DNA from: CAZWXH01 sp964637725
GTDB taxonomy: Bacteria > Bacillota_I > Bacilli_A > Erysipelotrichales > Coprobacillaceae
DNA length: 7,466 nucleotides
Reading direction: 5' to 3'
Assembly (NCBI GenBank): GCA_964637725.1
Contig: CAZWXH010000089.1
Location: 1 to 7,466 of the forward strand
The position numbers and the translations under genes are program-made. Under the pieces are notes generated by a model. That model saw only the letters and a list, made by a program, of their open reading frames with translations. It was not told where the DNA came from and did not search any database. This document shows positions 1 through 6,533 of the stretch, in pieces. Within the stretch, counting starts at the first letter, position 1. Each line of letters opens with the position of its first letter.

Positions 1-10
1 TAAATTAATG

Positions 11-40
11 AAGAAGGTGTGAAAACATCTTCTTTTTTTT
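11..40 (+). terminator. Rho-independent terminator upstream of ftsW
   Basis: AAGAAGGTGT (11-20) pairs with ACATCTTCTT (25-34) in a 10-bp stem with one G-U pair, closed by a GAAA tetraloop and followed by a run of T up to base 40. This is the classic form of an intrinsic terminator. It lies directly after a TAA at 1-3 that may be the stop of an upstream gene, possibly another dcw gene such as murD; that identity is a guess from usual gene order. It ends 38 bases before the ftsW start, so it either separates ftsW from the upstream transcript or attenuates read-through into it. Confidence 0.85.
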
Positions 41-66
41 ATGTTCATTCATATATTAAAGAGAAT

Positions 67-71
67 GGAGG
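67..71 (+). promoter_or_regulatory. Ribosome binding site of ftsW
   Basis: GGAGG lies 7 bases before the ATG at 79. It decides the start: the reading frame is open back to a GTG at 19, but that codon lies inside the terminator hairpin and has no Shine-Dalgarno sequence. Confidence 0.85.
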
Positions 72-78
72 TCTTCAC

Positions 79-1164
79 ATGAAAACAAAAAAGATTATCA
101 TCATTACCTTAATCATTGTTGTATTTGGTTTAATTTCTGTTTATAGTTCTTCACATGTTTGGGCACTCTATAAGTATAATGATTCTTTATATTTTTTTAA
201 GCGACAAGTGATCTTTGCCTGTATTGGTGTTGCAGCAATGTTTGTGACATCTCGAATAGATTATCATCTTTATAAAAAGTATTATAAAGTCATTTTAGGA
301 ATCTGTTTTTTATTGCTTATTCTTGTATTAATACCAGGATTAGGGGTTGTTAGAGGAGGGAGTCGTAGTTGGTTTAATTTTGGAGTCTTTGCGCTTCAAC
401 CAAGTGAGTTGTTTAAAATAGGAATGATTATCTTTGCGGCGGTATATATTGAAGAAAACTATTATAAGATGAAGAAGTTAGGGTGTAGTTTAAAACTATT
501 ACTTGTTATGGGGTTAGGTTTTTTATTGATTATGTTACAACCTGATTTTGGAAGTGGGATAGTTATGGCGTGTAGTATTGTCGTTATGGTTATTGTTTCA
601 CCTTTTCCCTTTATTTATTTTGTGGGCTTAGGGATATTAGGTATTTTGGGTATTGTTGGAATGATTTTATCTGCTCCTTATCGGATGGAAAGAATACTAT
701 CATTCTTAAATCCTTTTCAAGATCCTTTAGGTAGTGGTTTTCAAGCTATTCAAGCATTATACGCTATTGGTCCAGGTGGTTTATTAGGAGTTGGTTTTAA
801 TAATAGTATTCAAAAACATTTTTATTTACCAGAACCACAAACTGATTTTATCTTTGCGATTGTTGCGGAAGAATTTGGTTTTATTGGGGGAGTTATGTTA
901 ATAGGACTTTATTTATGGTTATTCAGATCAGTTCTTTCGATGAGCAAAAAAGTAAAAGATGTCTTTGGAAGTTTGTTGATGATTGGAATTATTTCAATGA
1001 TAGGAATTCAAACTTTAATTAATTTAGGAGTTGTTGTTGGGCTGTTTCCAGTGACTGGCGTTACTCTTCCTTTAATGTCTTATGGAGGAACAAGTTTAGT
1101 TATCACTTTAATGAGTATCGGAATTATAATTAATGTTTCGAAATCATCAAATTCTGTGCTATAA
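79..1164 (+). CDS. ftsW: SEDS peptidoglycan glycosyltransferase FtsW (SpoVE-type)
   Basis: A 361-residue polytopic membrane protein of the SEDS family (FtsW/RodA/SpoVE), which polymerises lipid II into glycan strands with a class B PBP. Hydrophobic segments run through almost the whole chain, about ten in number (for example roughly 6-25, 44-62, 72-90, 137-154, 162-197 and the last 80 residues). Family motifs are visible: GGSRSW with W98, LQPSELFK, LQPDFGSG, IGPGGLLGVG, TDFIFA with D256 at the position of the catalytic Asp of the large extracellular loop, and PLMSYGG near the C-terminus. The ATG at 79 is chosen for its GGAGG at 67-71. It lies 22 bases before murG. The position directly upstream of murG is that of spoVE in Bacillus subtilis, so vegetative FtsW and sporulation SpoVE cannot be told apart here. 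RodA is less likely from context. Confidence 0.93.
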   Translation: MKTKKIIIITLIIVVFGLISVYSSSHVWALYKYNDSLYFFKRQVIFACIGVAAMFVTSRIDYHLYKKYYKVILGICFLLLILVLIPGLGVVRGGSRSWFNFGVFALQPSELFKIGMIIFAAVYIEENYYKMKKLGCSLKLLLVMGLGFLLIMLQPDFGSGIVMACSIVVMVIVSPFPFIYFVGLGILGILGIVGMILSAPYRMERILSFLNPFQDPLGSGFQAIQALYAIGPGGLLGVGFNNSIQKHFYLPEPQTDFIFAIVAEEFGFIGGVMLIGLYLWLFRSVLSMSKKVKDVFGSLLMIGIISMIGIQTLINLGVVVGLFPVTGVTLPLMSYGGTSLVITLMSIGIIINVSKSSNSVL

Positions 1165-1186
1165 TAATTTTAAGGATGTGAAGAGA

Positions 1187-2275
1187 ATGAGGATTATCGT
1201 AAGTGCAGGTGGTACAGGAGGACATTTGTATCCTGCTTTAGCACTTGTTGACTATATAAAGTTACAAGAACCAGATGCTGAGTTCTTGTTTGTTGGGACA
1301 ACTGATCGTTTGGAATCACAAGTTGTTCCAAGTTTGGGATATACTTATCAAGGCATTTATGTTAAAGGTTTTGTAGGGAATCCTATTCAAAAGATAAAGA
1401 ATTTATTGATATTTACAAAGTCTTTAAAACACTCAAAAAAGATTTTGAAAGACTTTAAACCAGATATAGTGATTGGTTTTGGTGGTTACCCTAGTGCTTC
1501 TATTGTTATGGCAGCTAATAAAATGGGTTTAAAAACAATGATCCATGAACAGAATTCAATTATTGGTTTAACTAATAAAATGTTAATAAAGAAAGTCGAT
1601 AAAATTATTTGTTGTTATGAAAAAGCATATCAAGAATTTCCAAGCCAAAAAACAAAACTATTAGGAAATCCAAGAGCAAGTGTCGTGAGTCATCAAAAAT
1701 TGAATAATGTCCATGAACTGTATAATATACCAACTTCACATAAAGTGATGGTTGTTGTTATGGGAAGTTTAGGTTCAGCATCAGTTAATGCGGTGATGAA
1801 AGATGTGTTAAGAGAAATTCAACATGATAATTATGATGTTGTATATGTGACTGGTAAGAATTATTATCAAAGTATGAAAGATGAATTAGGGGATTTGAAT
1901 CAGTCTATTCATTTGGTAAGTTATATTGATGATATGCCAAGTTTGATTTCTAGTTGTGATTTGGTTGTAACTCGTGGTGGAGCGACAACGCTATCTGAAA
2001 TCACAGCTTTAAAAGTTGCATCAATTATAATACCAAGCCCTTATGTTGTCGCAAATCATCAAGAATATAATGCGATGGAATTGGTTAATAAGAAGGCCGC
2101 AAAAATTATTCTTGAAAAAGATTTAACTTCTCAAATGTTTGTGAAGACTGTTAGAGAGTTAATGAATGATGATAATCAGTTAAATGAATTAAAAACAAAT
2201 GCACAGTTATTAGGAAAACCAAATGCTTGTGCTGATATTTATAAAGAGATAAAAGAGTTAATAGAAAGGAACTGA
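1187..2275 (+). CDS. murG: UDP-GlcNAc:lipid I GlcNAc transferase MurG
   Basis: A 362-residue GT-B fold glycosyltransferase (family GT28) that adds GlcNAc to lipid I, making lipid II at the inner face of the membrane. The N-terminal G-loop GGTGGHLYP starts at residue 8 (H13), followed by GFGGYPS (97-103), HEQNS (120-124) and LTNK. The second Rossmann domain has its own glycine loop, GSLGSASVN (193-201), then TRGGATTLSE (262-271), where E271 matches the Glu that binds the UDP-GlcNAc ribose, and PYVVANHQEYNA, the Firmicute form of the nucleotide-site motif. Length is typical of the family. The frame is open 18 codons further upstream, overlapping ftsW, but those residues are not family-like. The ATG at 1187 puts the G-loop at the usual distance from the N-terminus, with AAGGA at 1172-1176 as a somewhat distant ribosome site. 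It ends in TGA, overlapping the murB start by one base (TGATG), which suggests translational coupling. Confidence 0.97.
   Translation: MRIIVSAGGTGGHLYPALALVDYIKLQEPDAEFLFVGTTDRLESQVVPSLGYTYQGIYVKGFVGNPIQKIKNLLIFTKSLKHSKKILKDFKPDIVIGFGGYPSASIVMAANKMGLKTMIHEQNSIIGLTNKMLIKKVDKIICCYEKAYQEFPSQKTKLLGNPRASVVSHQKLNNVHELYNIPTSHKVMVVVMGSLGSASVNAVMKDVLREIQHDNYDVVYVTGKNYYQSMKDELGDLNQSIHLVSYIDDMPSLISSCDLVVTRGGATTLSEITALKVASIIIPSPYVVANHQEYNAMELVNKKAAKIILEKDLTSQMFVKTVRELMNDDNQLNELKTNAQLLGKPNACADIYKEIKELIERN
2265..2270 (+). promoter_or_regulatory. Ribosome binding site of murB
   Basis: AAAGGA lies inside the last codons of murG, 4 bases before the ATG at 2275 and 10 before a second in-frame ATG at 2281. The spacing does not clearly choose between them; the difference is two residues. 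Confidence 0.6.
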
Positions 2276-3195
2276 TGGAAATGATGGATTTTGATCAATT
2301 GTTTTTTGATTTGATTGAATTAGATATAGGTGAAATCTTAGAAAATGAACCTATGTATAAACATACTACTTTTAAAGTTGGTGGACCAGCTCGTTTTTTT
2401 GTGAGAGTCAAAGATATTGATGCTTTAAAAAGAGGGGTTCGTTTTTGTCGTGATAAAGATATTAAACATATGGTTATCGGAAAAGGTTCAGATATACTCT
2501 TTTCAGATAAAGAATATGAAGGTGTTGTTTTTTCTTTATCATTATTTAATAAAGTTTCAATTAATGGTATTGAAATTAAAGCCCAAGCTGGAGTCAGTAT
2601 GATTTATTTATCATCCCAAGCTGCTAAGAACGGTTTATCCGGGTTTGAATTTATGGGTGGTATTCCTGGTACTGTTGGTGGTGGCGTTTATATGAACGCT
2701 GGTGCTTATAAGTATTGTATGGCTGATGTTTTTACTTCAGCAACGATTCTTGATGATAATTATGAAGTAAAAGAATTGAATAAAGAAGAAATGATGTTTA
2801 ATTATCGTAAGTCAGTTTTACAGACTCATAAAGATTGGATTTTAATTGAAGCAACATTTACTATGTCAGTTAAAGATCCTCAAGATATTATGTCAGTTTT
2901 GGATAAGCGCAAAGAGAAAAGAATGACTTCACAACCTTGGAATCTTGCGAGTGCAGGAAGCATCTTTAGAAATCCAGAGGAAAAACCGGCATGGCAATAT
3001 ATTGATGAATGTGGATTAAGAGGACATGAAATAGGTGGGGCACAAGTGTCAATGAAACATTCTAACTTTATTGTTAATAATGGCTATGCAAGTGCTCGTG
3101 ATATTTTGGATTTAATATTATTAGTTGAAAAGACAGTGTATGATCGTTTCAAAGTGGAACTGAATAAAGAGGTTATACTTGTTAATTGGGAGTAG
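2275..3195 (+). CDS. murB: UDP-N-acetylenolpyruvoylglucosamine reductase MurB
   Basis: A 306-residue FAD enzyme that reduces UDP-GlcNAc-enolpyruvate to UDP-MurNAc with NADPH, the last step in making the muramic acid nucleotide. The FAD-binding half shows HTTFKVGGPA near residue 30, GKGSD (69-73) and GGIPGTVGG (128-136) with YMNAGAY (139-145). NYRKS carries the conserved Arg (R178). SAGSIFRNP holds the likely proton-donor Ser (S229), followed by IGGAQVS and KHSNFIVN, and E299 near the C-terminus fits the third active-site residue. Length and motif layout fit the type II MurB common in Firmicutes. Small departures are GSD where GSN is usual and GGG where GGA is usual in the flavin loops. It is coupled to murG by a 1-base overlap; starts at 2281 or 2284 remain possible. 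Confidence 0.96.
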   Translation: MEMMDFDQLFFDLIELDIGEILENEPMYKHTTFKVGGPARFFVRVKDIDALKRGVRFCRDKDIKHMVIGKGSDILFSDKEYEGVVFSLSLFNKVSINGIEIKAQAGVSMIYLSSQAAKNGLSGFEFMGGIPGTVGGGVYMNAGAYKYCMADVFTSATILDDNYEVKELNKEEMMFNYRKSVLQTHKDWILIEATFTMSVKDPQDIMSVLDKRKEKRMTSQPWNLASAGSIFRNPEEKPAWQYIDECGLRGHEIGGAQVSMKHSNFIVNNGYASARDILDLILLVEKTVYDRFKVELNKEVILVNWE

Positions 3196-3199
3196 GTGG
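3194..3199 (+). promoter_or_regulatory. Ribosome binding site of divIB
   Basis: AGGTGG overlaps the murB stop codon and lies 5 bases before the ATG at 3205. It favours that ATG over an in-frame GTG at 3196, which directly abuts the murB stop and would have to use GGGAG at 3188-3192 with only 3 bases of spacing. Confidence 0.65.
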
Positions 3200-3204
3200 G
3201 AAAT

Positions 3205-3966
3205 ATGGCTCATGATTACTATTATAATGAACATGATGAGAATCAAGTCAAAAAGATTTTAAAGTCAAAAAAGAAAAAGAAAATCAAAAGAACTTTTAGG
3301 CTTTTGTTTTTTCTTTGTATCTTAATATTAATTGGAGCGTATTTTGTGAGTGATTATTCTAAGGTACAATCTATCAAAGTTATCGGAAATGAAGAAGTGA
3401 GTGAAAAGGAAATTCTTAAAAAGATTTCTGTGAGTAATAAATCAATATTCTTGTTTGTGAATACAGGTAAGATAACTGAAGAAGTGAAGAAGGTTCCTTT
3501 AATAAAAAAAGCAAATGTTACAAGGGACTTCTTTGGTCATATTCAAATCGAAGTAGAAGAAGCTGAAAAAATCGCTTATTGTATTATAGGTGATATTACA
3601 TATGTTATTGATGAAGTTGGAAATGTGGCAGAAACGACTGATGAAAACATTATTCGTTCATTACAATATTGTCCTAAGATTTCTATGTTTACAGATTTAA
3701 AGTTCTTAAAATCATTTGCGAAGGAATATGCAAAGATTCCTCAAATCATTAAAAATCAAGCAAGTGATATTATTCATGATCCTAAAAAAGCTGATGAAAC
3801 AAGAATTAAGTTTATTATGGATAATGGAAAAATATTGTATTTAAGAGTTGAAGACATGGCAAACCAATTGGCGAATTATGATTATGAAGCGAATATGACT
3901 GCATATAGTGATAAATGTATATTTAGTTTTGAAGGTGGACGTGTTTATATGATAGCGTGTGACTAA
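3205..3966 (+). CDS. divIB: Cell division protein DivIB/FtsQ
   Basis: A 253-residue bitopic membrane protein of the FtsQ/DivIB family, part of the DivIB-FtsL-DivIC complex that links ring assembly to septal wall synthesis. The layout is diagnostic: a charged cytoplasmic N-terminus with a lysine cluster (residues 16-29), one transmembrane segment (about 33-48), then an extracytoplasmic POTRA domain (about 54-121: VQSIKVIGN, then SEKEILKK, VPLIKKANV and IQIEVEEAE). The beta domain follows to the C-terminus. Length is close to Bacillus DivIB. Primary sequence is poorly conserved in this family, so the call rests on topology, the POTRA pattern and the position between murB and ftsA. The start at 3205 is preferred over the GTG at 3196. 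A terminator follows at once, its stem beginning within the stop codon, making this the last gene of the first block. Confidence 0.92.
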   Translation: MAHDYYYNEHDENQVKKILKSKKKKKIKRTFRLLFFLCILILIGAYFVSDYSKVQSIKVIGNEEVSEKEILKKISVSNKSIFLFVNTGKITEEVKKVPLIKKANVTRDFFGHIQIEVEEAEKIAYCIIGDITYVIDEVGNVAETTDENIIRSLQYCPKISMFTDLKFLKSFAKEYAKIPQIIKNQASDIIHDPKKADETRIKFIMDNGKILYLRVEDMANQLANYDYEANMTAYSDKCIFSFEGGRVYMIACD

Positions 3967-3992
3967 TGTATCTTTTTTTAAGATACATTTTT
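3965..3992 (+). terminator. Rho-independent terminator after divIB
   Basis: AATGTATCTT (3965-3974) and AAGATACATT (3980-3989) form a perfect 10-bp inverted repeat around a five-T loop, followed by TTTTT (3988-3992). The stem starts within the divIB stop codon. It is AT-rich, so termination may be partial. It separates the ftsW-divIB block from ftsA-ftsZ. Confidence 0.85.
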
Positions 3993-4026
3993 ATATAAAA
4001 AAATAAGCGAGATTGATTAATATGTA

Positions 4027-4060
4027 TTTTCTTATTGTGAAATTTATGCTATGATATTAT
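4027..4060 (+). promoter_or_regulatory. Candidate sigma-A promoter for ftsA-ftsZ-proC
   Basis: The 121-bp gap between divIB and ftsA holds two overlapping extended -10 candidates: TGC-TATGAT (4047-4055) and TGA-TATTAT (4052-4060). No good -35 stands at 17 bp; TTTTCT (4027-4032) fits the first, while TTGTGA (4035-4040) is a better hexamer but only 14 bp from TATTAT. The extended -10 would compensate. ATGATATTATAGA recurs exactly in the promoter at the right edge, favouring TATTAT as the -10. A start near 4067 would give a leader of about 20 bases. The preceding terminator makes a promoter here likely; the exact elements are uncertain. Confidence 0.6.
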
Positions 4061-4073
4061 AGAAGTATTTTTA

Positions 4074-4080
4074 AAAGGAG
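4074..4080 (+). promoter_or_regulatory. Ribosome binding site of ftsA
   Basis: AAAGGAG lies 7 bases before the ATG at 4088. An in-frame ATG at 4082 is only 1 base from it, too close to initiate well, so 4088 is taken as the start. Confidence 0.85.
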
Positions 4081-4087
4081 AATGAGG

Positions 4088-5365
4088 ATGAAAGATATCT
4101 ATGCAGTATTAGATATAGGAAGTGCAACTATTAAATTCCTTGTTGGAGAAGTGGTGAGCGCAAACATAAATGTCTTGTTTGCCAAAAAGATAATTAGCCA
4201 CGGTGTTTCAAGAGGGAAGATTGAGAGTATGCCTACTGTAGTAAGTGAAATCAAACAATTAATAGATGAAGCTACACGTACTCTAGGGACACCTATCAGT
4301 AAGGTTGCTTTATGTATACCTTCAATATCTGCGCATATTTATCAAAGCGGTGGAATTACGAAAGTGAATTCTCCTTCAGATCAAATTACAAGTGAAGATA
4401 TTGTTCGTGCATTAAAATTATCAAAACGATTTGAGCATGATGAGAATGAAGAAATTATTTCTGTCATTCCAACTCAGTTCCAATTGGATACAAAAGTTGT
4501 GCACAAACTTCCACTTGGAGAAAAGTCTGCTTCTTTAAAAGCAGAGTCATTGGTTATTACAACAAAGAAGAAACTTCTATATGATTATATCACTGCCGTA
4601 GAAAAGGCTGGTGTTGAGGTCTTAGATATTACGATAAATGCCTATGCTTGTGCTAAAGAAGCATTTGATGCTGTTTATCTTCAAGAAGGAGCTATCTTAA
4701 TTGATATTGGATATAAGTCTTCAACGATATCGTTCTTCGAAGGAGGGTATTTAAAATATATTGCTCAAGCATCAGTTGGGGGATATGATTTAACAAAGAA
4801 GATTGCCAACACATGGCAGATTCCTCTTGATAAGGCTGAAGTATATAAAGTTAAATATGGAACATGCGATTTAAACATTGGTGATGAAGATATTATTCAT
4901 ACAACTTTAACTAAAGAAGTTGAAAAACATTATACACAAAAGGATTTAGCAAGTGTTTTATGTGATGGTGTGAGAGAAATGCTTGAAGTTATCAAAACAA
5001 AGATTGAAGTCATTAATGATGGACGTAGTTATGAAACTGTTATTGTCGGTGGAGGGGGAGAACTTCCTAATATCGATGAGGTGGCTAGTGAAGTGCTAGA
5101 TTGTGCAGTTCGTACATATCGCCCTGATACTATCGGAGCAAGAGATATGTCTTATGTTTCTTGTTTAGGGATGATTTATTATCTTAATGATCGTGCTAAG
5201 ATTTTAGGAGGAATGGATTCTTCTTTGGTTTTACCAGATATCTCTAGTACAATGAGTATAAGGTTTAAAGGTTTGACGAAGTCTAAACCAATTGGTGGAC
5301 ATGCTGAAAACGAAAAAGGGAAGTTAACAAGATTAATAGAAAATTTCTTCAAAGAAGAAGACTAA
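4088..5365 (+). CDS. ftsA: Cell division protein FtsA
   Basis: A 425-residue actin-fold ATPase that tethers FtsZ filaments to the membrane and helps recruit later divisome proteins. The phosphate-1 loop is LDIGSATIK (residues 8-16, D9), followed by the FtsA-specific 1C subdomain. Phosphate-2 is IDIGYKSST (205-213) and the adenosine motif is VGGGGELPN from residue 320. The C-terminus, KLTRLIENFFKEED, has the pattern of an amphipathic membrane-targeting helix after a short linker. Length is normal for the family. The phosphate-2 loop carries Tyr-Lys-Ser where glycines are more usual, but the aspartate and final Thr remain. The start at 4088 is set by Shine-Dalgarno spacing. It is the first gene after the divIB terminator and lies 24 bases upstream of ftsZ, the standard ftsA-ftsZ pair. 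Confidence 0.97.
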   Translation: MKDIYAVLDIGSATIKFLVGEVVSANINVLFAKKIISHGVSRGKIESMPTVVSEIKQLIDEATRTLGTPISKVALCIPSISAHIYQSGGITKVNSPSDQITSEDIVRALKLSKRFEHDENEEIISVIPTQFQLDTKVVHKLPLGEKSASLKAESLVITTKKKLLYDYITAVEKAGVEVLDITINAYACAKEAFDAVYLQEGAILIDIGYKSSTISFFEGGYLKYIAQASVGGYDLTKKIANTWQIPLDKAEVYKVKYGTCDLNIGDEDIIHTTLTKEVEKHYTQKDLASVLCDGVREMLEVIKTKIEVINDGRSYETVIVGGGGELPNIDEVASEVLDCAVRTYRPDTIGARDMSYVSCLGMIYYLNDRAKILGGMDSSLVLPDISSTMSIRFKGLTKSKPIGGHAENEKGKLTRLIENFFKEED

Positions 5366-5377
5366 CATATAAAAAGT

Positions 5378-5382
5378 GAGGA
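5378..5382 (+). promoter_or_regulatory. Ribosome binding site of ftsZ
   Basis: GAGGA lies 7 bases before the ATG at 5390, in the 24-base ftsA-ftsZ gap. No separate promoter is visible in that gap. Confidence 0.8.
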
Positions 5383-5389
5383 TAAAAAG

Positions 5390-6490
5390 ATGGATAGTAA
5401 TTTAGATTTTGTTCAAGTAGCAAAGATTAAAGTAATTGGAGTTGGTGGTGGTGGATGTAATGCTGTTGCTAGAATGGCAAAAGAAGGAGTTAAAGGGGTT
5501 GACTTCTATGTTGCCAACACGGATGCTCAAATTTTACAAGGAATTGATATTGATAATAAATTAATTCTTGGTAGAGAATTGACTCATGGTTTAGGAGCAG
5601 GTGGAAATCCCGAAGTGGGACGTAAAGCTGCATTAGAAACTGAAGAAGAAATTAGAGAAGCTTTATCAGGAGCAAATATGGTATTTATTGCTGCTGGTAT
5701 GGGTGGTGGAACTGGAACTGGAGCGGCACCGATTGTTGCTAAGATTTCTAAAGATCTTGGAGCATTGACTGTTGGTGTTGTAACTTCTCCATTTACATTT
5801 GAAGGACCTAAAGTATTAAGACAGGCAACTGGTGGTTTAAGTGAATTAAGAGAAAACGTTGATTCAATCATTGTTGTCTCAAATGATAGACTATTAGATG
5901 CGATTGGTAGAAAACCAATGGGTGAAGCTTTTAGAGAAGCAGATAATGTTTTAAGACAAGGGGTTCAAACAATTACTGACTTAATTGCAATTCCAGCTTT
6001 TATTAATCTTGACTTTGCTGATGTTTCATCAGTTATGAAAGATAGAGGATCTGCTTTAATTGGTATTGGTATGAGCGATGGTGAAAACAAAGCTGAAGAA
6101 GCAGCAATGCGTGCAATCTCTTCACCTTTATTAGATGTATCAATTTCTGGAGCCAAAGATGCAATTGTGAATGTAACTGGTGGGACAAACATTACTTTAT
6201 ATGATGCCAACACTGCTTTAGCAACAATTAGAGAAGCGGTCGGAAATGATGTAAATACTGTATTAGGTGTAGCAATTAATGAAGCACTTGATGATCAAGT
6301 TATTGTGACTGTTATCGCAACAGGGTTTGAAGATGAAGAAGAAACAGTAACACCAACGCAAACTGCTTCAACAATCAAACAATCTTCTCCATATGAATCA
6401 ACTGTAAGACCAGCTGTGTTTGATATTCCAGAAGAATCAGTTGATGATGACGAAGATGTTCCTGCTTTTTTAAGAAATAGAAAGTTATAA
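5390..6490 (+). CDS. ftsZ: Cell division GTPase FtsZ
   Basis: A 366-residue tubulin homologue that polymerises with GTP into the cytokinetic ring. The N-terminal nucleotide-binding domain begins IKVIGVGGGGCNAV, then NTDAQ. It carries the tubulin signature GGGTGTGAAP (105-114). The synergy loop NLDFADV has N206, D208 and D211, the residues that complete the GTPase site of the neighbouring subunit. The activation domain follows to about residue 312. A short acidic, Thr/Ser-rich linker of roughly 40 residues leads to the C-terminal peptide EDVPAFLRNRKL (355-366), which binds FtsA and other tethers; its VPxFLRxR core is intact. All catalytic residues are present. It follows ftsA by 24 bases and is followed by a hairpin that overlaps its stop codon. 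Confidence 0.99.
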   Translation: MDSNLDFVQVAKIKVIGVGGGGCNAVARMAKEGVKGVDFYVANTDAQILQGIDIDNKLILGRELTHGLGAGGNPEVGRKAALETEEEIREALSGANMVFIAAGMGGGTGTGAAPIVAKISKDLGALTVGVVTSPFTFEGPKVLRQATGGLSELRENVDSIIVVSNDRLLDAIGRKPMGEAFREADNVLRQGVQTITDLIAIPAFINLDFADVSSVMKDRGSALIGIGMSDGENKAEEAAMRAISSPLLDVSISGAKDAIVNVTGGTNITLYDANTALATIREAVGNDVNTVLGVAINEALDDQVIVTVIATGFEDEEETVTPTQTASTIKQSSPYESTVRPAVFDIPEESVDDDEDVPAFLRNRKL

Positions 6491-6520
6491 GCTAACGTGA
6501 TGTTAGCTTTTCTTATAACT
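6483..6520 (+). terminator. Hairpin between ftsZ and proC, possible attenuator
   Basis: AAGCTAAC (6489-6496) and GTTAGCTT (6502-6509) form a perfect 8-bp stem with a GTGAT loop, followed by the broken T-tract TTTTCTT. The flanks AGTTATAA (6483-6490) and TTATAACT (6513-6520) are also perfect reverse complements, so a longer bulged hairpin can form as an alternative. The stem includes the ftsZ stop and ends one base before the proC ribosome site. With a short stem and an interrupted U-tract, partial termination or RNA processing is more likely than a full stop. Confidence 0.65.
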
Positions 6521-6526
6521 AAGGAG
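6521..6526 (+). promoter_or_regulatory. Ribosome binding site of proC
   Basis: AAGGAG lies 7 bases before the ATG at 6534. An in-frame ATG at 6528 is only 1 base away and is not taken as the start. The site directly abuts the base of the ftsZ-proC hairpin. Confidence 0.85.
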
Positions 6527-6533
6527 AATGCTT

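Noticed and set aside
1..3. TAA as the stop codon of an upstream gene
   Set aside because: Plausible because a terminator follows, but with no preceding codons the gene cannot be shown or named.
19..78. N-terminal extension of ftsW from GTG at 19
   Set aside because: The extension is the terminator hairpin and leader; the GTG lacks a ribosome site while ATG 79 has GGAGG at ideal spacing.
1133..1186. N-terminal extension of murG overlapping ftsW
   Set aside because: The 18 extra residues are not MurG-like and would push the G-loop away from its usual place near the N-terminus.
2273..2275. Possible TGA recoding as tryptophan at the end of murG
   Set aside because: TGA falls at the expected end of MurG, overlaps the murB start, and tryptophans elsewhere in the window are TGG.
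3265..3297. A-rich lysine codon tract in divIB as a slippery frameshift site
   Set aside because: The main frame stays open and family-like on both sides, and a basic cluster before the transmembrane segment is expected for this topology.
5584..5871. Minus-strand open frame of 95 codons inside ftsZ
   Set aside because: It lies fully antisense to the most conserved part of ftsZ, is proline/serine-rich as expected for the reverse of Gly-rich coding, and has no recognisable family.
5965..6213. Minus-strand open frame of 82 codons inside ftsZ
   Set aside because: Antisense shadow of the ftsZ activation domain, with no recognisable product.
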